23,192 nt of DNA from NCBI GenBank assembly GCA_903921455.1, contig CAIXPZ010000143.1, positions 1 through 23,192 on the forward strand, read 5' to 3'. Positions 1 to 8,800 of the stretch are shown here, piece after piece. The notes beneath the pieces were generated by a model, which made no database searches, was not told the DNA's origin, and saw nothing but the letters and a program-made list of their open reading frames with translations. Origin of the DNA: an uncultured Verrucomicrobia subdivision 3 bacterium. GTDB taxonomy: Bacteria; Verrucomicrobiota; Verrucomicrobiae; Limisphaerales; UBA11358. Numbering within the stretch: position 1 is the stretch's first letter; every line of letters begins with the position of its first letter. A program made the translations under genes and the position numbers.

Positions 1-74
1 AAGGCGGTCAAACACCACCGCCAAACCAGAACTAACCCATCAACCAAAGCTGCCTGAAGTATTTTCCAAGCTGC

Positions 75-743
75 TTGTGGATCAGCCGCAGTCAGCAATC
101 ACTGAAATTTGAAAGTGTCGTTTTATTCAGCGTGTCCCTAACGCTGCTGGCCGGCTGCGCTTCCAAAAGCTATGACAAGGGCGCGGCCACGGCTTCCGCC
201 CTGCAATCCTCCGCCGACGCGGTGGCACAGACGACCACCGGTGTGACCGGCGTGCTCGGCGCGCTGAACGACCTCACCTTCAAATCCCAGGGTGATCTGC
301 GCAAACAGTATGACGCGTTTGTCAGCGCATCCAAGACCTTCAATCAATCCCTGGCCAACCTCGACGCCAATGTCGCGACCCTCAACGCCAAGGCCGAAGC
401 CTATTTTAATGACTGGACCAACCAGACCGCCCTGCTCCAGAGCGCCGATCTGCGCCAGCGCAGCCTCGAACGCAAGTCTGAAGTCTCCGGCAAGCTCGCT
501 CAGGTCACCGCCAGTTATGATGCCTTGAAGAAATCCATCCAGCCGTTCACGGTTGATTTGCGCGACATCCAGACCTATCTCGGCACCGACCTGACCGTCG
601 GCGGCCTCGCGACGGTCAAGGATGTGGTGGCCAAGACCAAGGTGGACGCCGTCCCGCTCCGCGACGCCATCAAGCAACTGCAAGTCAGTTTCAGCAGCCT
701 GAGCGCGGCGCTCTCGCCCGTGCTGCCGGCGGCCGCGAAATAA
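75..743 (+). CDS. Coiled-coil lipoprotein, DUF2959-like
   Basis: Predicted lipoprotein of 222 residues. A hydrophobic N-terminal stretch ends in LAGC, with the lipidated Cys at about residue 28, so the mature protein should be anchored to a periplasmic membrane face. The rest is rich in Ala, Leu, Lys, Asp and Gln with few aromatics and looks mostly helical. It resembles DUF2959-type periplasmic coiled-coil lipoproteins, but I hold that family match loosely. No catalytic motif is visible. The start is uncertain: the frame opens after a stop near 33, has no ATG before the signal sequence, and TTG at 75 is the best candidate without a clear ribosome-binding site. The next gene, an outer-membrane barrel, starts 82 bases downstream on the same strand. 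Role unknown. Confidence 0.75.
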   Translation: MWISRSQQSLKFESVVLFSVSLTLLAGCASKSYDKGAATASALQSSADAVAQTTTGVTGVLGALNDLTFKSQGDLRKQYDAFVSASKTFNQSLANLDANVATLNAKAEAYFNDWTNQTALLQSADLRQRSLERKSEVSGKLAQVTASYDALKKSIQPFTVDLRDIQTYLGTDLTVGGLATVKDVVAKTKVDAVPLRDAIKQLQVSFSSLSAALSPVLPAAAK

Positions 744-825
744 TTCGTCCCTTGAACCAGCTCAATAAAAAATAAACATAGGAAAACACCGCAACACGCC
801 CTCCGGCACAAACCACCAAGCTAAA

Positions 826-1656
826 ATGAAAAACAATCATCAACACACCCTTCTGGCCGCCGCTCTCGTGAGCGCGCTGGCTGCCGCCACCACCGCGCAA
901 GCCGCCGATGCGACTGCAGCCACGACCCCTGCCACTACGGCTCCCGCCGCTTCGAATGACGACGCGTGGAAGTTCGGCGTCACCGTGCCGCTCTGGGCTC
1001 CGGAAATCAACGGCAACGTTACGACCTTGGGACGGGTCACCGATGTGAACGTCAATTTCAGCGAATTGAAGAGCCACCTGGATTCCTCGGTTTCGCTGTC
1101 CCTCAATGCGCAAAAAGATAAATTCGGCCTGTTCGGCAATGTTGGTTATATGAAGTTCACCGGCGGCGGCGGCGACCCCTTGGGTGGCCACACGGACTGG
1201 ATGTTGCGATTCGCCGTGGCCAATGCCGGCCTTTCTTATCAGCTCATCAGGACGGAGACGGAGCACCCCTTCATCCTCACGGGCACCGCCGGCACCCGCT
1301 TCTGGTATACGTCCACGGACATCTACCACCGCGATTCGACGAATACCCGTGATTTCCACAAATACAATAATCTGAATCTGTTCGACGCCGTCATCGGCCT
1401 GCGCGCCACTCAATATATCACGCAGAAACTGCATGTGGATGTCGCCGGCGACTACGGTGGTTTCAATTGCTCGCACGACGTGGACACGACCTGGTCGGCC
1501 TCGGGCATGTTGACGTATGATTTCACCATGTGGTTCAGCCTCTCGGGTGGTTATCAAGCATTGGGCTTGAAAGAATCTGATGGCACCGGCGCCAGCAAAA
1601 ATGGCGTGAACATTACCTTTAGCGGTATCGCCGCCGCCCTCGCCTTCAAGTTTTAA
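826..1656 (+). CDS. Outer-membrane beta-barrel protein
   Basis: 276 residues. The N-terminus is a classic Sec signal peptide with likely cleavage after AQA at residue 26, followed by a Thr/Ala/Pro-rich linker to about residue 45. The remainder shows alternating hydrophobic and polar residues, many Gly and aromatics, and ends in FKF, the terminal aromatic typical of BamA-assembled outer-membrane barrels. Its size suits an 8-12 strand barrel. It belongs to a loosely defined porin/OmpA-barrel-like group with no recognisable specific family. The ATG at 826 is well placed before the signal peptide. The DUF3313 lipoprotein gene begins 18 bases after its stop, so the two are probably cotranscribed. 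Substrate, if any, cannot be told. Confidence 0.8.
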   Translation: MKNNHQHTLLAAALVSALAAATTAQAADATAATTPATTAPAASNDDAWKFGVTVPLWAPEINGNVTTLGRVTDVNVNFSELKSHLDSSVSLSLNAQKDKFGLFGNVGYMKFTGGGGDPLGGHTDWMLRFAVANAGLSYQLIRTETEHPFILTGTAGTRFWYTSTDIYHRDSTNTRDFHKYNNLNLFDAVIGLRATQYITQKLHVDVAGDYGGFNCSHDVDTTWSASGMLTYDFTMWFSLSGGYQALGLKESDGTGASKNGVNITFSGIAAALAFKF

Positions 1657-1674
1657 GCGCAAACCAAAACAAAA

Positions 1675-2433
1675 ATGAAATCAATGAAAACCATTACCCT
1701 GAATCCAACGGGCAGCCGCCGGATGCTCTGGCTTGCCGGGATCGTTCTTGCGGGTGCCACCCTTCTTGGCGTGACCGCCTGCCACACCACCCGCCACGCC
1801 CGCAGCGTGACGGAATCCGGCTTTCTCGGCGATTACTCGCAGTTGAAAGAAGGCACGTCCGACCAGGCCAAGCTGGTTTACTTCGCCCCCAATGTGGACT
1901 GGAAGAAATACACCAAGATGTATATCGAGCCGGTCCAATTGTGGAAGGGTGACGACAAAGAATCCCCGCTCGGCAAGCTGTCCAAGGAAAATCAGGATTT
2001 GATCACCAGCTTCCTCTACACCGAGTTGAACAACGAGTTGCAAAAGAGCTACACCCTCGTTTCCAGCCCCGGACCGGACACGCTCGTGCTGCGTTCGGCG
2101 GTGACGGAAGCCAAGAAATCGGCGCCCGTTCGCAACCTGCTGACCTCGATTGTGCCGTTCGGCATCGCCGCGAACATCCTCGTGACGGCCGCCTTCGGCT
2201 CCGGCATCGGCGTGGGCCAGGTGCAGGTTGAGGCGGAAATGCTCGACGGCCAGTCCAACCAGCGCCTCTGGGCCGCCGTGGACAAACGGGCGGGCACCAA
2301 GGCGCTCCGCACCAAGTTCGACGGCACCTGGGGCGACGTGAAACTCGCCTTCGAATTCTGGGCCCAGAAGCTGGAAACCCGCCTCGTGGAACTCCGCGCC
2401 GGCAAAGTGGCCAGCACGGACGACGGCGTCTAA
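1675..2433 (+). CDS. DUF3313 family lipoprotein
   Basis: 252 residues. A basic N-terminus and hydrophobic segment lead to the lipobox VTAC, with Cys at residue 36. The body matches the DUF3313 pattern: a YSQL segment followed by a region on the position or mass of the protein (VDWKKYTKMYIEPVQLW), a helical section with DLITSFLYTELNNEL, then a VLRSAVTEAK strand, a Gly-rich hydrophobic stretch and a VEAEMLDGQSNQRLWAAVD segment. DUF3313 lipoproteins occur widely in Gram-negatives and have no established role. ATG at 1675 or 1684 are both possible starts. It lies 18 bases behind the outer-membrane barrel gene, which suggests joint expression and an envelope function. Confidence 0.82.
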   Translation: MKSMKTITLNPTGSRRMLWLAGIVLAGATLLGVTACHTTRHARSVTESGFLGDYSQLKEGTSDQAKLVYFAPNVDWKKYTKMYIEPVQLWKGDDKESPLGKLSKENQDLITSFLYTELNNELQKSYTLVSSPGPDTLVLRSAVTEAKKSAPVRNLLTSIVPFGIAANILVTAAFGSGIGVGQVQVEAEMLDGQSNQRLWAAVDKRAGTKALRTKFDGTWGDVKLAFEFWAQKLETRLVELRAGKVASTDDGV

Positions 2434-2514
2434 TCGCACCGGCAGCCGTATCCTTCAAACCATCGCAACGCCGGCTTGTGGAAAATCCCGCAGCCGGCGT
2501 TGCTGCTTAAAGCC

Positions 2515-2991
2515 ATGCTTCTGAAAAAACCCTCCGCTGCGGTCACCGCTCCCCTCCGCCTTGGTCTTGCCATGATAGGTATCACCGCGCTGGCCGGTTC
2601 GGGCTGTAAAAACTTTGGCCCGTCAGAAACCTTCACGCCCTCCGTTGCCGGCCGGGTGCTGGCCGCCGACACGCAGCAACCGCTTGCCGGCGTCCAGGTC
2701 AGTCGCGTGGTCCCGGGCCAGAACCCCGCCACGCCGGTCAAAGGCGCACAACTCTTGCAGCAAGCCCGGCCCGAAATGACCGGGGCCGATGGCGCCTTTG
2801 TTTTATCCGGCCGGGAATACATCACCCTCTTCCCTCATGCCAGCTGGTGGTCGGTGAGGCTCGCGTTCCAGGCGTCGGGCTACGTTTCGTTCCAAACCAA
2901 TTACCTCGCCACCGCCTTCACCAACCAAACCGCCGCCGATCCGGCGCACATCAACGTTGGTGAAGTGTTCCTCAAACCTGAGGCAAAATGA
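2515..2991 (+). CDS. Lipoprotein with carboxypeptidase-regulatory-like domain
   Basis: About 158 residues from the ATG at 2515. An upstream in-frame TTG at 2476 would add 13 residues but put non-signal sequence ahead of the export signal, so I prefer the ATG. The N-terminus is basic then hydrophobic and ends in AGSGC, an imperfect lipobox. The mature part begins a beta-rich region with VAGRVLAADTQQPLAGVQV and later TGADGAFVLSG, the hallmark pattern of carboxypeptidase-D regulatory-like (transthyretin-fold) domains: G-x-V followed by P-L-x-G-x-x-V and then T-x-x-x-G-x-F. Such domains usually serve in binding or structure. No enzyme domain is attached. Gene spacing is loose, with 81 bases to the preceding stop. 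Confidence 0.75.
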   Translation: MLLKKPSAAVTAPLRLGLAMIGITALAGSGCKNFGPSETFTPSVAGRVLAADTQQPLAGVQVSRVVPGQNPATPVKGAQLLQQARPEMTGADGAFVLSGREYITLFPHASWWSVRLAFQASGYVSFQTNYLATAFTNQTAADPAHINVGEVFLKPEAK

Positions 2992-3073
2992 TTTGCCGCC
3001 TTCGCCGGGGCGGGCCCCGGCTTGCCGAATTTGCTTTGCCAGCGGCGCGAACAGAATCAAACTCTTGCTGCAC

Positions 3074-4366
3074 ATGCTGATGGGTTCACATTTTCGCTCC
3101 GGCTTCGCGCTTGCGCTGCTGGTCAGCCTCGCGCTGGGGCTGACGACCCGCGCGGACGTGCTGGTCGGCACGAACGGCGAACGCTTCGTCGGCCGGATCA
3201 TTCAGGAGACCGCCACCAACGTGGTGTTCGAATCGGAATTCGCCGGCCGCCTGACTTTTCCCCAGTCAAAAATCCGCGACCTCGAACATACGGCGGCGCT
3301 GACGGCGAGCAATTCGCCCGCCGTTGCCGTCCGCCCTCCGGCCCCGACCAATCAAGTGGCTTGGAAACCGCCCGGCGTCGGCACCGACGGGGCGGACTGG
3401 GTGCGGCTCAAGTCCGGCGAATGGCTCAAGGGCGAGATGAAATACATCCAGAACAAGGAGGTGGAATTCGACAGCGACGAGATGGACATGCAGACGCTGA
3501 AGCTCAAGGATGTCAGCCAGGTTTATACCGCGCACCGGGTGTTCACCCAATTCGAGGACCACCCGCCGGCCTACGGCAAGGTCATCATCAGCAATGATGT
3601 CGTGAACGTCCTCGGCGCGGAACCGCTGGCGCTCGACCGCGAACTGCTCATTGGTATTACGCCCAGCGGCGGCCGCACCGGCATGCGCAACTGGTCGGGC
3701 AACCTGAATCTGGGGCTGAACCTGCAGTCTGGTAACAACCATCAAATCACCTCCGTCACCCAGGCGGAGTTGGCGCGCCGCACGCCCAACACCACGCTGC
3801 TGCTTGACTACCTCGGCAATTTCAGCAAGTCCGACAAGATCGAAAACGCGAACAACAACCGCGTCAACGGCACCTACGATGTGCGGCTCAACAAGGATTG
3901 GTTCCTGCGGCCCGTGCAGTTGGAATATTATCAGGACAAGCTCGCCAATATTGATTACCGCCTGACCGGCGGCGTGGGCGGTGGCTATTATATTTACGAC
4001 CGCACCGGTCTGGAGTGGAAGTTGTCCGCCGGCCCCAGCGTGCAATACACCAAGTTTGCCAACGTCGGCACCAACCAGAGCCCGACCACCATCACCCCGG
4101 CGGCCGTGTTTAATTCCTATTTCAAGACGGACATCACGTCGCGCCTCACCTTCATCCAGCAGTGGGAAAGCGTCTTCACCAAGTCGGAGGCCGGGAGCTA
4201 CACGCATCACACCGTCACCACGCTGGAATTTGAGATCAAGCGTCATCTCAACCTCGACGTCTCGCTCGTATGGGATTATCTCCAGAATCCGCAGGCCAAG
4301 GCCGACGGCACCATCCCGCAGAAAAGCGATGAATACCTGACCGTCGGTTTCGGCGTGCGGTTTTGA
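3074..4366 (+). CDS. DUF481 outer-membrane barrel protein with N-terminal beta modules
   Basis: 430 residues from ATG 3074 (ATG 3080 also possible). The frame stays open upstream to 2957, but that part overlaps the previous gene and precedes the signal peptide, so it is probably untranslated. The signal peptide ends near TRA-DV. Residues about 25-185 carry two or three related small beta modules (for example VLVGTNGERFVGRI and WVRLKSGEWLKGEM, each followed by a segment with V-x-F-x-S-E/D). The C-terminal half, from NWSGNLNLGLNLQSGNN to the final GFGVRF, is a DUF481 barrel, the family of the salt-induced outer-membrane protein YdiY. It presumably sits in the outer membrane. Function and ligand are unknown. 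Confidence 0.85.
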   Translation: MLMGSHFRSGFALALLVSLALGLTTRADVLVGTNGERFVGRIIQETATNVVFESEFAGRLTFPQSKIRDLEHTAALTASNSPAVAVRPPAPTNQVAWKPPGVGTDGADWVRLKSGEWLKGEMKYIQNKEVEFDSDEMDMQTLKLKDVSQVYTAHRVFTQFEDHPPAYGKVIISNDVVNVLGAEPLALDRELLIGITPSGGRTGMRNWSGNLNLGLNLQSGNNHQITSVTQAELARRTPNTTLLLDYLGNFSKSDKIENANNNRVNGTYDVRLNKDWFLRPVQLEYYQDKLANIDYRLTGGVGGGYYIYDRTGLEWKLSAGPSVQYTKFANVGTNQSPTTITPAAVFNSYFKTDITSRLTFIQQWESVFTKSEAGSYTHHTVTTLEFEIKRHLNLDVSLVWDYLQNPQAKADGTIPQKSDEYLTVGFGVRF

Positions 4367-4481
4367 AATTTCTGAGATGCCACTCTGAATCGGTTCGTTG
4401 CCGGTGTTTTGGATATTTCTTGCCAAGCGACAGCAATCAAAGTTAGCTTATTTCTAGGATTCACTTTTTTAATATCATTTT

Positions 4482-5992
4482 ATGAAAATGAATGGAACCC
4501 AAAACCTGTTAATCGTTCCGCTCGCTGGCGCACTTTCGTTACTGGGCGGCGTCACCCCCATCAAGGCCGCCGCCGACCCCAAGCCCAATATCGTTTATAT
4601 CGTCGCCGACGATCTCGGCTGGAAGGATGTCGGCTTCAACGGCTGCGCCGACATCCAGACGCCCAACCTGGACAACCTCGCCGCGAACGGCGTGAAGTTT
4701 TCCCAGTTTTATGCGCAGCCGATGTGCACGCCCACGCGCGCCGCCTTGATGACCGGGCGATACCCGTTCCGCTACGGACTGCAGACGATCGTTATCCCCG
4801 GTCCGGCGGGTTACGGTCTGGCCACCAATGAATGGCTCCTGCCGCAGGCGCTGAAAGAAGCCGGCTACCACACGGCCATCATCGGCAAGTGGCATCTCGG
4901 CCACGCGGACCTGAAGTATTGGCCCCGGCAGCGCGGCTTCGATTACCAATATGGCGCGATGATCGGCGAGCTGGATTATTACACCCACAGCGACGCCGGC
5001 GTGCTTGACTGGTTCCGCAACAACCAGCCGGTCCATGAAAAAGGTTACACCACCCGGCTCATCGGCAACGATGCCGTCAAATACATCAACGGGCAGAGCG
5101 CGGACCAGCCGTTCTATCTCTACCTCACGTTCAACGCCCCGCACACGCCCTATGAGGCGCCGAAGGAGTATGTGGACCGCTATCCGAATATCACCGACCC
5201 CACCCGCCGCACGTATGCCGGCATGGTGACCTGCCTGGACGACGAGATCGGCCGCGTGGTCGCCGCGCTGGAGAAAAAAGGCCTTCGCGAGAACACGCTG
5301 ATCGTTTTCCAGAGCGACAACGGCGGCACGCGCAACGCGATGTTCGCCGGCCAGATGGCCGACTTGTCCAAGACCAGGCTGCCGTGCGACAACGGCCCCT
5401 ATCGCGACGGCAAGGGCACGCTCTTCGAGGGCGGCGCCGCGTGGCCGCCTGCGCCAACTGGCCCGGCCACATCAAGCTCGGCATCACGGCGGATGGCCTG
5501 ATCCATGTCGTGGATCTGTATCCCACCCTCGCCCATCTCGCCGGGGCCTCGACTGCCAAATGCCAGCCGCTCGACGGTCTGGATGTCTGGGGCACCATCA
5601 GCGAGAACCAGCCGTCGCCGCGCACCGAAATCGTCTACAACGTCGAGCCGTTCCGGGGCGGCGTGCGCGAGGGCGATTGGAAGCTCATCTGGCGGACGCT
5701 GATTCCTACCAGCGTTGACCTCTATAACCTGACCGATGATCCCTACGAGACCAACAACGTCGCCGCCGCGCATCCCGAGAAGGTCGCGGCGATGCAGGAG
5801 CGCCTCAACGCGCTGGGCAAGGAATCCGCCAAGCCGCTCGCGCTGATGTATGTCGCCGGCGTTGGCCTGGCGCACGGCAAGCCGCGCATGGCTTCCGCAG
5901 ACGGCAAAGGCTCGGTCATGGTGGACGAAAACAGCCATTCCATCACCGACGAAGGTGTGGGCGATGGTGAAACCAGTCCCGACCATCATTGA
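4482..5992 (+). pseudogene. Cys-type sulfatase (arylsulfatase-like), single-base frameshift
   Basis: The coding region is in two frames: 4482 to about 5438, then 5441 to 5992. Joined, it gives about 503 residues, the normal sulfatase size. A Sec-type signal peptide is followed by all core motifs: metal-binding D43-D44, the modification motif CTPTR with C82 (converted to formylglycine in active enzymes), GKWHLG (K136, H138), H221, and D279-N280. The sequence is closest to arylsulfatase B-like enzymes. After FEGGA the frame should continue R-V-A-A-C-A-N-W-P-G; one extra C after 5438 (GCC-CGC instead of GCC-GC) restores this exactly. As written, translation ends at 5501 after unrelated residues. 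It could be a recent pseudogene or an assembly error. Its matching activator may be the FGE at 20210. Confidence 0.88.
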
Positions 5993-6125
5993 TTTGCCCC
6001 CCTGCTCTCGCGCCCGCCGCCGTTTTTCCTCCGGCGAAGGCGGGGCGAGGGCTGGCGGCGAACCACCCGAACCAAACCAGATTCATTCGAGATACCGCAA
6101 TTAAACAACCATCAACATTCCCACC

Positions 6126-7067
6126 ATGAAACTAAAACATCTATTCATCCACGCCTCAGCGCTGACGCTGGCCGCTTCCGTGGTTAACGCCGAAGAAGGC
6201 GGCAGCGCCCATTATGCCCCCGGCGCGACCGCGGATTTCATCGACACGTTGCCTGGCAAGCCCGCCTTGGTGTTCGCCGATGCGTTCACGTATTACCACG
6301 GCGAAACCACGCCGCCGATTGACCTCGGCGGCAATACGGCCTTGAACGCCCATGCCACCTTGTATGCGGACTCGCTCTTTGCGCTGTATGAAACCCCCCT
6401 CACCTTCTTGGGCGGCAACTATGCCGTGGCCACGGTCATTCCCTATGTCTGGCTGAAAGTGGATGCCAACGTAAAAGTCGGGCCGCTCACGCCCAAGAAG
6501 AGCGACTCAACGGACGGGCTCGGCGATATCCAGATGATTCCGTTCATCCTGGGCTGGACCAATGCCTCGGACATGAAGTATGACGTCCGCCTCGGCGTCT
6601 ATGCCCCGACCGGCAATTACGAGAAGGGCCAGCTCGCCAACGCGGGTCGCAACTATTGGACGTTTGAACCAACCGTCTCCTTCAGTTGGTTGAGCACCAA
6701 GATCGGGACCGAAGTCACGGCCTTTGCCGCGTTTGACATCAATACCGAAAACGACGCGACCCATTACCAGAGCGGCACCTCCTTCCATCTCGACGGCACG
6801 GTGGCCCAGCATCTGCCCTTGTTCGGCGGCTTTGCCGGCGTTGGCGCGGAAGGTTTTGTTTACGAACAGATCACCGCGGACAGCGGCAGCGGCGCAACCT
6901 TGGGAGATTTTGAGGGGCACACCTATGGCGTCGGCCCGGTCGTTTCCTATGCCCACAAGATCGGCAAGGTGGATTTCGCCGGCGAAGTGAAATGGCTGCC
7001 GGAAGTGGACGTGAGCAAGCGCCTCAAGGGCGATTATGTCTGGGTCAAACTCGGCATCGTTTTCTAA
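6126..7067 (+). CDS. Outer-membrane protein, Phenol_MetA_deg (SphA-like) family
   Basis: 313 residues with a signal peptide probably cut after VNA (residue 22). The rest is a long run of amphipathic beta strands ending in KLGIVF, which fits an outer-membrane barrel. Diagnostic segments are the early ALVFADAFTYYHGE, the DSTDGLGDIQMIPFILGW region, the LGVYAPTGNYEKGQLANAGRN motif and GVGPVVSY near the end; these are typical of the PF13557 family, annotated from phenol or lignin-monomer degradation pathways and presumed to take up hydrophobic compounds. No aromatic-degradation genes are next to it, so the substrate is open. It follows the broken sulfatase by 133 bases and precedes a DUF1254 lipoprotein. 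Confidence 0.85.
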   Translation: MKLKHLFIHASALTLAASVVNAEEGGSAHYAPGATADFIDTLPGKPALVFADAFTYYHGETTPPIDLGGNTALNAHATLYADSLFALYETPLTFLGGNYAVATVIPYVWLKVDANVKVGPLTPKKSDSTDGLGDIQMIPFILGWTNASDMKYDVRLGVYAPTGNYEKGQLANAGRNYWTFEPTVSFSWLSTKIGTEVTAFAAFDINTENDATHYQSGTSFHLDGTVAQHLPLFGGFAGVGAEGFVYEQITADSGSGATLGDFEGHTYGVGPVVSYAHKIGKVDFAGEVKWLPEVDVSKRLKGDYVWVKLGIVF

Positions 7068-7163
7068 CTCCGGCAGGGGTCACCGGGCGCAGCCAACGCG
7101 CCCTGGATCTTCACCGCTATTCTCTTCAGCACCAGCCCGTCGGCATTCCGGCGGGTTGCTGCG

Positions 7164-7188
7164 TTCCGGCTCACGCCCGAGGCCGGAA
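7164..7188 (+). terminator. GC-rich hairpin, possible weak terminator
   Basis: A perfect 7-base inverted repeat, TTCCGGC at 7164-7170 and GCCGGAA at 7182-7188, with an 11-base loop. It lies about 100 bases after the stop of the outer-membrane barrel gene and is followed by an AT-rich stretch (ATAATTATTTGA) but not by a true T-run, so termination is only a guess. A second short inverted repeat (GGGCGC at 7085-7090, GCGCCC at 7098-7103) precedes it. Confidence 0.35.
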
Positions 7189-7243
7189 ATAATTATTTGA
7201 CGAACACGCGATTCAGGGAAACCATTTAACCCTTAACGAATTC

Positions 7244-8716
7244 ATGATCATGAAAATCACCCTCCTTCCTTCCGTTCTGCTCGCCGCCGCGCTCGCGGGC
7301 CTGTTGGCCGCCGGCTCCGGCTGCGCCACCAAAAATGACGCCGTCGCCCAAGCTGAGAAGAACGAGAAAGACGCCCCCGGCATCGCCGAGACCAAGAATA
7401 TCGCCGAGCAGGGTTTCATCTACGGCCTGCCCATCGTGATGAATTACGCGGTGATGTATGAAAACATCATTGATACCAAATCCACCGAATATAAAGCGCC
7501 GTTCAATGTCATCTATAACGAGCATCGCACGTTCACCTACCAGGACACCACCGTCGTCACACCCAACAGCGACACGCCGTATTCCTTCCTCTGGGCGGAT
7601 CTGCGCACCGAGCCGCTGGTGATCTCCGTGCCCGCCGTCGCAAAGGATCGTTACTTCTCCGTGCAATTCTGCGACGGCAACACCTTCAACTACGGTTACA
7701 TCGGCAGCCGCGCCACCGGCTCCGAGGCGGGCGATTACCTGCTCGTCGGGCCGGATTGGGACGGGCCCTCGCCCGCCGCCTTCAAGAAAGTGTTCCATGC
7801 CACCACGCAATTCTCCCTCGTGCTCTTCCGCACGCAGTTGTTCGGCCCGGACGATATGCCCAACGTCATCAAGGTGCAGGCGGGTTATAAGGCGCAGCCG
7901 CTTTCCGCGTATCTGCATTTGCCCGCGCCCGCGCCCGCGCCCGCCGTCAACTTCCCGCCCATCAACAAGGCGATGATCAAGACGAATTTCTTCCAGTATC
8001 TCGACTTCGCGCTGCAATTCGCGCCCGCCGGTCCGGAGGAACAGGCCATCCGCGCGCAGCTCGCCCGCATCGGTATCGGCGCCGGAAAAACCTTCAATTT
8101 TGACGCCCTCGACCTCGAACACAAACTCGAAGTCGCTCTCGGCATGAAGGCTGGCGCAACCAAGGTGGGTGAAAAAGCCGCCAGCCTGGGCAAACCCATC
8201 AACGGCTGGCATGTCGGCGCGGCGTTCGGCGACCGCGGATTCTTCAATGGCGATTGGCTCCTGCGCGCGGGCGCGGCCCAGGCCGGCATCTATGGCAATG
8301 ACGCCGTCGAGGCCATGTATCCGATGACGCGCTGGGAGAGCAACGGCGCGACGCTCGACGGCAGCAAGCATGATTACACCCTCACCTTTCCCGCCGGCCA
8401 GCTGCCGCCCGTGAATGCCTTCTGGTCGGTGACGATGTATGACGGCAAGACGCAATTGCTCATTGAGAACCCCCTCAACCGCTATCTCATCAACTCGCCC
8501 ATGCTGCCGGGCATGAAGACCAACGCCGATGGCTCGCTCACCCTTTACCTCCAGCACGCGTCACCGGGTGCGGACAAGGAGAGCAACTGGCTCCCCGCGC
8601 CCAACGGCCCGATCTATCTGGTCATGCGCCTCTACTGGCCGAAGACGGAAGCGCCGTCCATCCTGCCGCCGGGCCAGGGCACCTGGAAACCGCCGGGAAT
8701 TGTGACAGCCCGTTGA
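7244..8716 (+). CDS. DUF1254/DUF1214 domain lipoprotein
   Basis: 490 residues (ATG 7244; ATG 7250 is equally possible). A signal sequence ends in AAGSGC with Cys about residue 27, so it is probably a lipoprotein although the -3 position is not the usual Leu. DUF1254 occupies about residues 55-190, shown by GFIYGLPIVMNY, TPNSDTPYSFLWADL and the following VPAVAKDRYFSVQF segment. DUF1214 occupies the C-terminus, with WESNGATLDGSKHDYTLTF, FWSVTMYDGKTQLLIENP and the final TWKPPGI. Between them is a helical region with a Pro/Ala stretch around 7920-7945. This two-domain architecture is widespread but has no firm biochemical role. It is convergent with the CYTH-like gene. Confidence 0.88.
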   Translation: MIMKITLLPSVLLAAALAGLLAAGSGCATKNDAVAQAEKNEKDAPGIAETKNIAEQGFIYGLPIVMNYAVMYENIIDTKSTEYKAPFNVIYNEHRTFTYQDTTVVTPNSDTPYSFLWADLRTEPLVISVPAVAKDRYFSVQFCDGNTFNYGYIGSRATGSEAGDYLLVGPDWDGPSPAAFKKVFHATTQFSLVLFRTQLFGPDDMPNVIKVQAGYKAQPLSAYLHLPAPAPAPAVNFPPINKAMIKTNFFQYLDFALQFAPAGPEEQAIRAQLARIGIGAGKTFNFDALDLEHKLEVALGMKAGATKVGEKAASLGKPINGWHVGAAFGDRGFFNGDWLLRAGAAQAGIYGNDAVEAMYPMTRWESNGATLDGSKHDYTLTFPAGQLPPVNAFWSVTMYDGKTQLLIENPLNRYLINSPMLPGMKTNADGSLTLYLQHASPGADKESNWLPAPNGPIYLVMRLYWPKTEAPSILPPGQGTWKPPGIVTAR

Positions 8717-8800
8717 TTGGCTCTGGGCCCACGCGCATCGCCGCTGCGCCGAAGGGCTCCGCGGTGGCGGGAAACACATGCCGGTATCGGCTCGCGCCGC

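Noticed and set aside
2957..3073. Upstream extension of the DUF481 gene
   Set aside because: It overlaps the preceding gene and would place 39 non-signal residues ahead of a clear signal peptide.
3266..4426. Long minus-strand open frame opposite the DUF481 gene
   Set aside because: Its translation is low in recognisable structure and mirrors the codon pattern of the real gene. Similar antisense frames opposite the genes at 826, 7244, 16772 and 18710 were rejected for the same reason.
4420..4448. TTGCCA with TTAGCT as a promoter of the sulfatase gene
   Set aside because: The AT-rich gap before the sulfatase is a reasonable promoter region, but neither box is close enough to consensus to call.
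5430..5445. Programmed -1 ribosomal frameshift in the sulfatase
   Set aside because: No X-XXY-YYZ slippery heptamer or obvious downstream pseudoknot is visible, and sulfatases are not known to need it. A lost base or assembly error is simpler.
5993..6125. GC-rich inverted segments after the sulfatase as a terminator
   Set aside because: Pairing is imperfect and the only T-run lies inside the possible loop rather than after a stem.
7920..7945. GCGCCC short tandem repeat as a regulatory repeat
   Set aside because: It lies inside the DUF1254/DUF1214 coding region and encodes a Pro/Ala linker.
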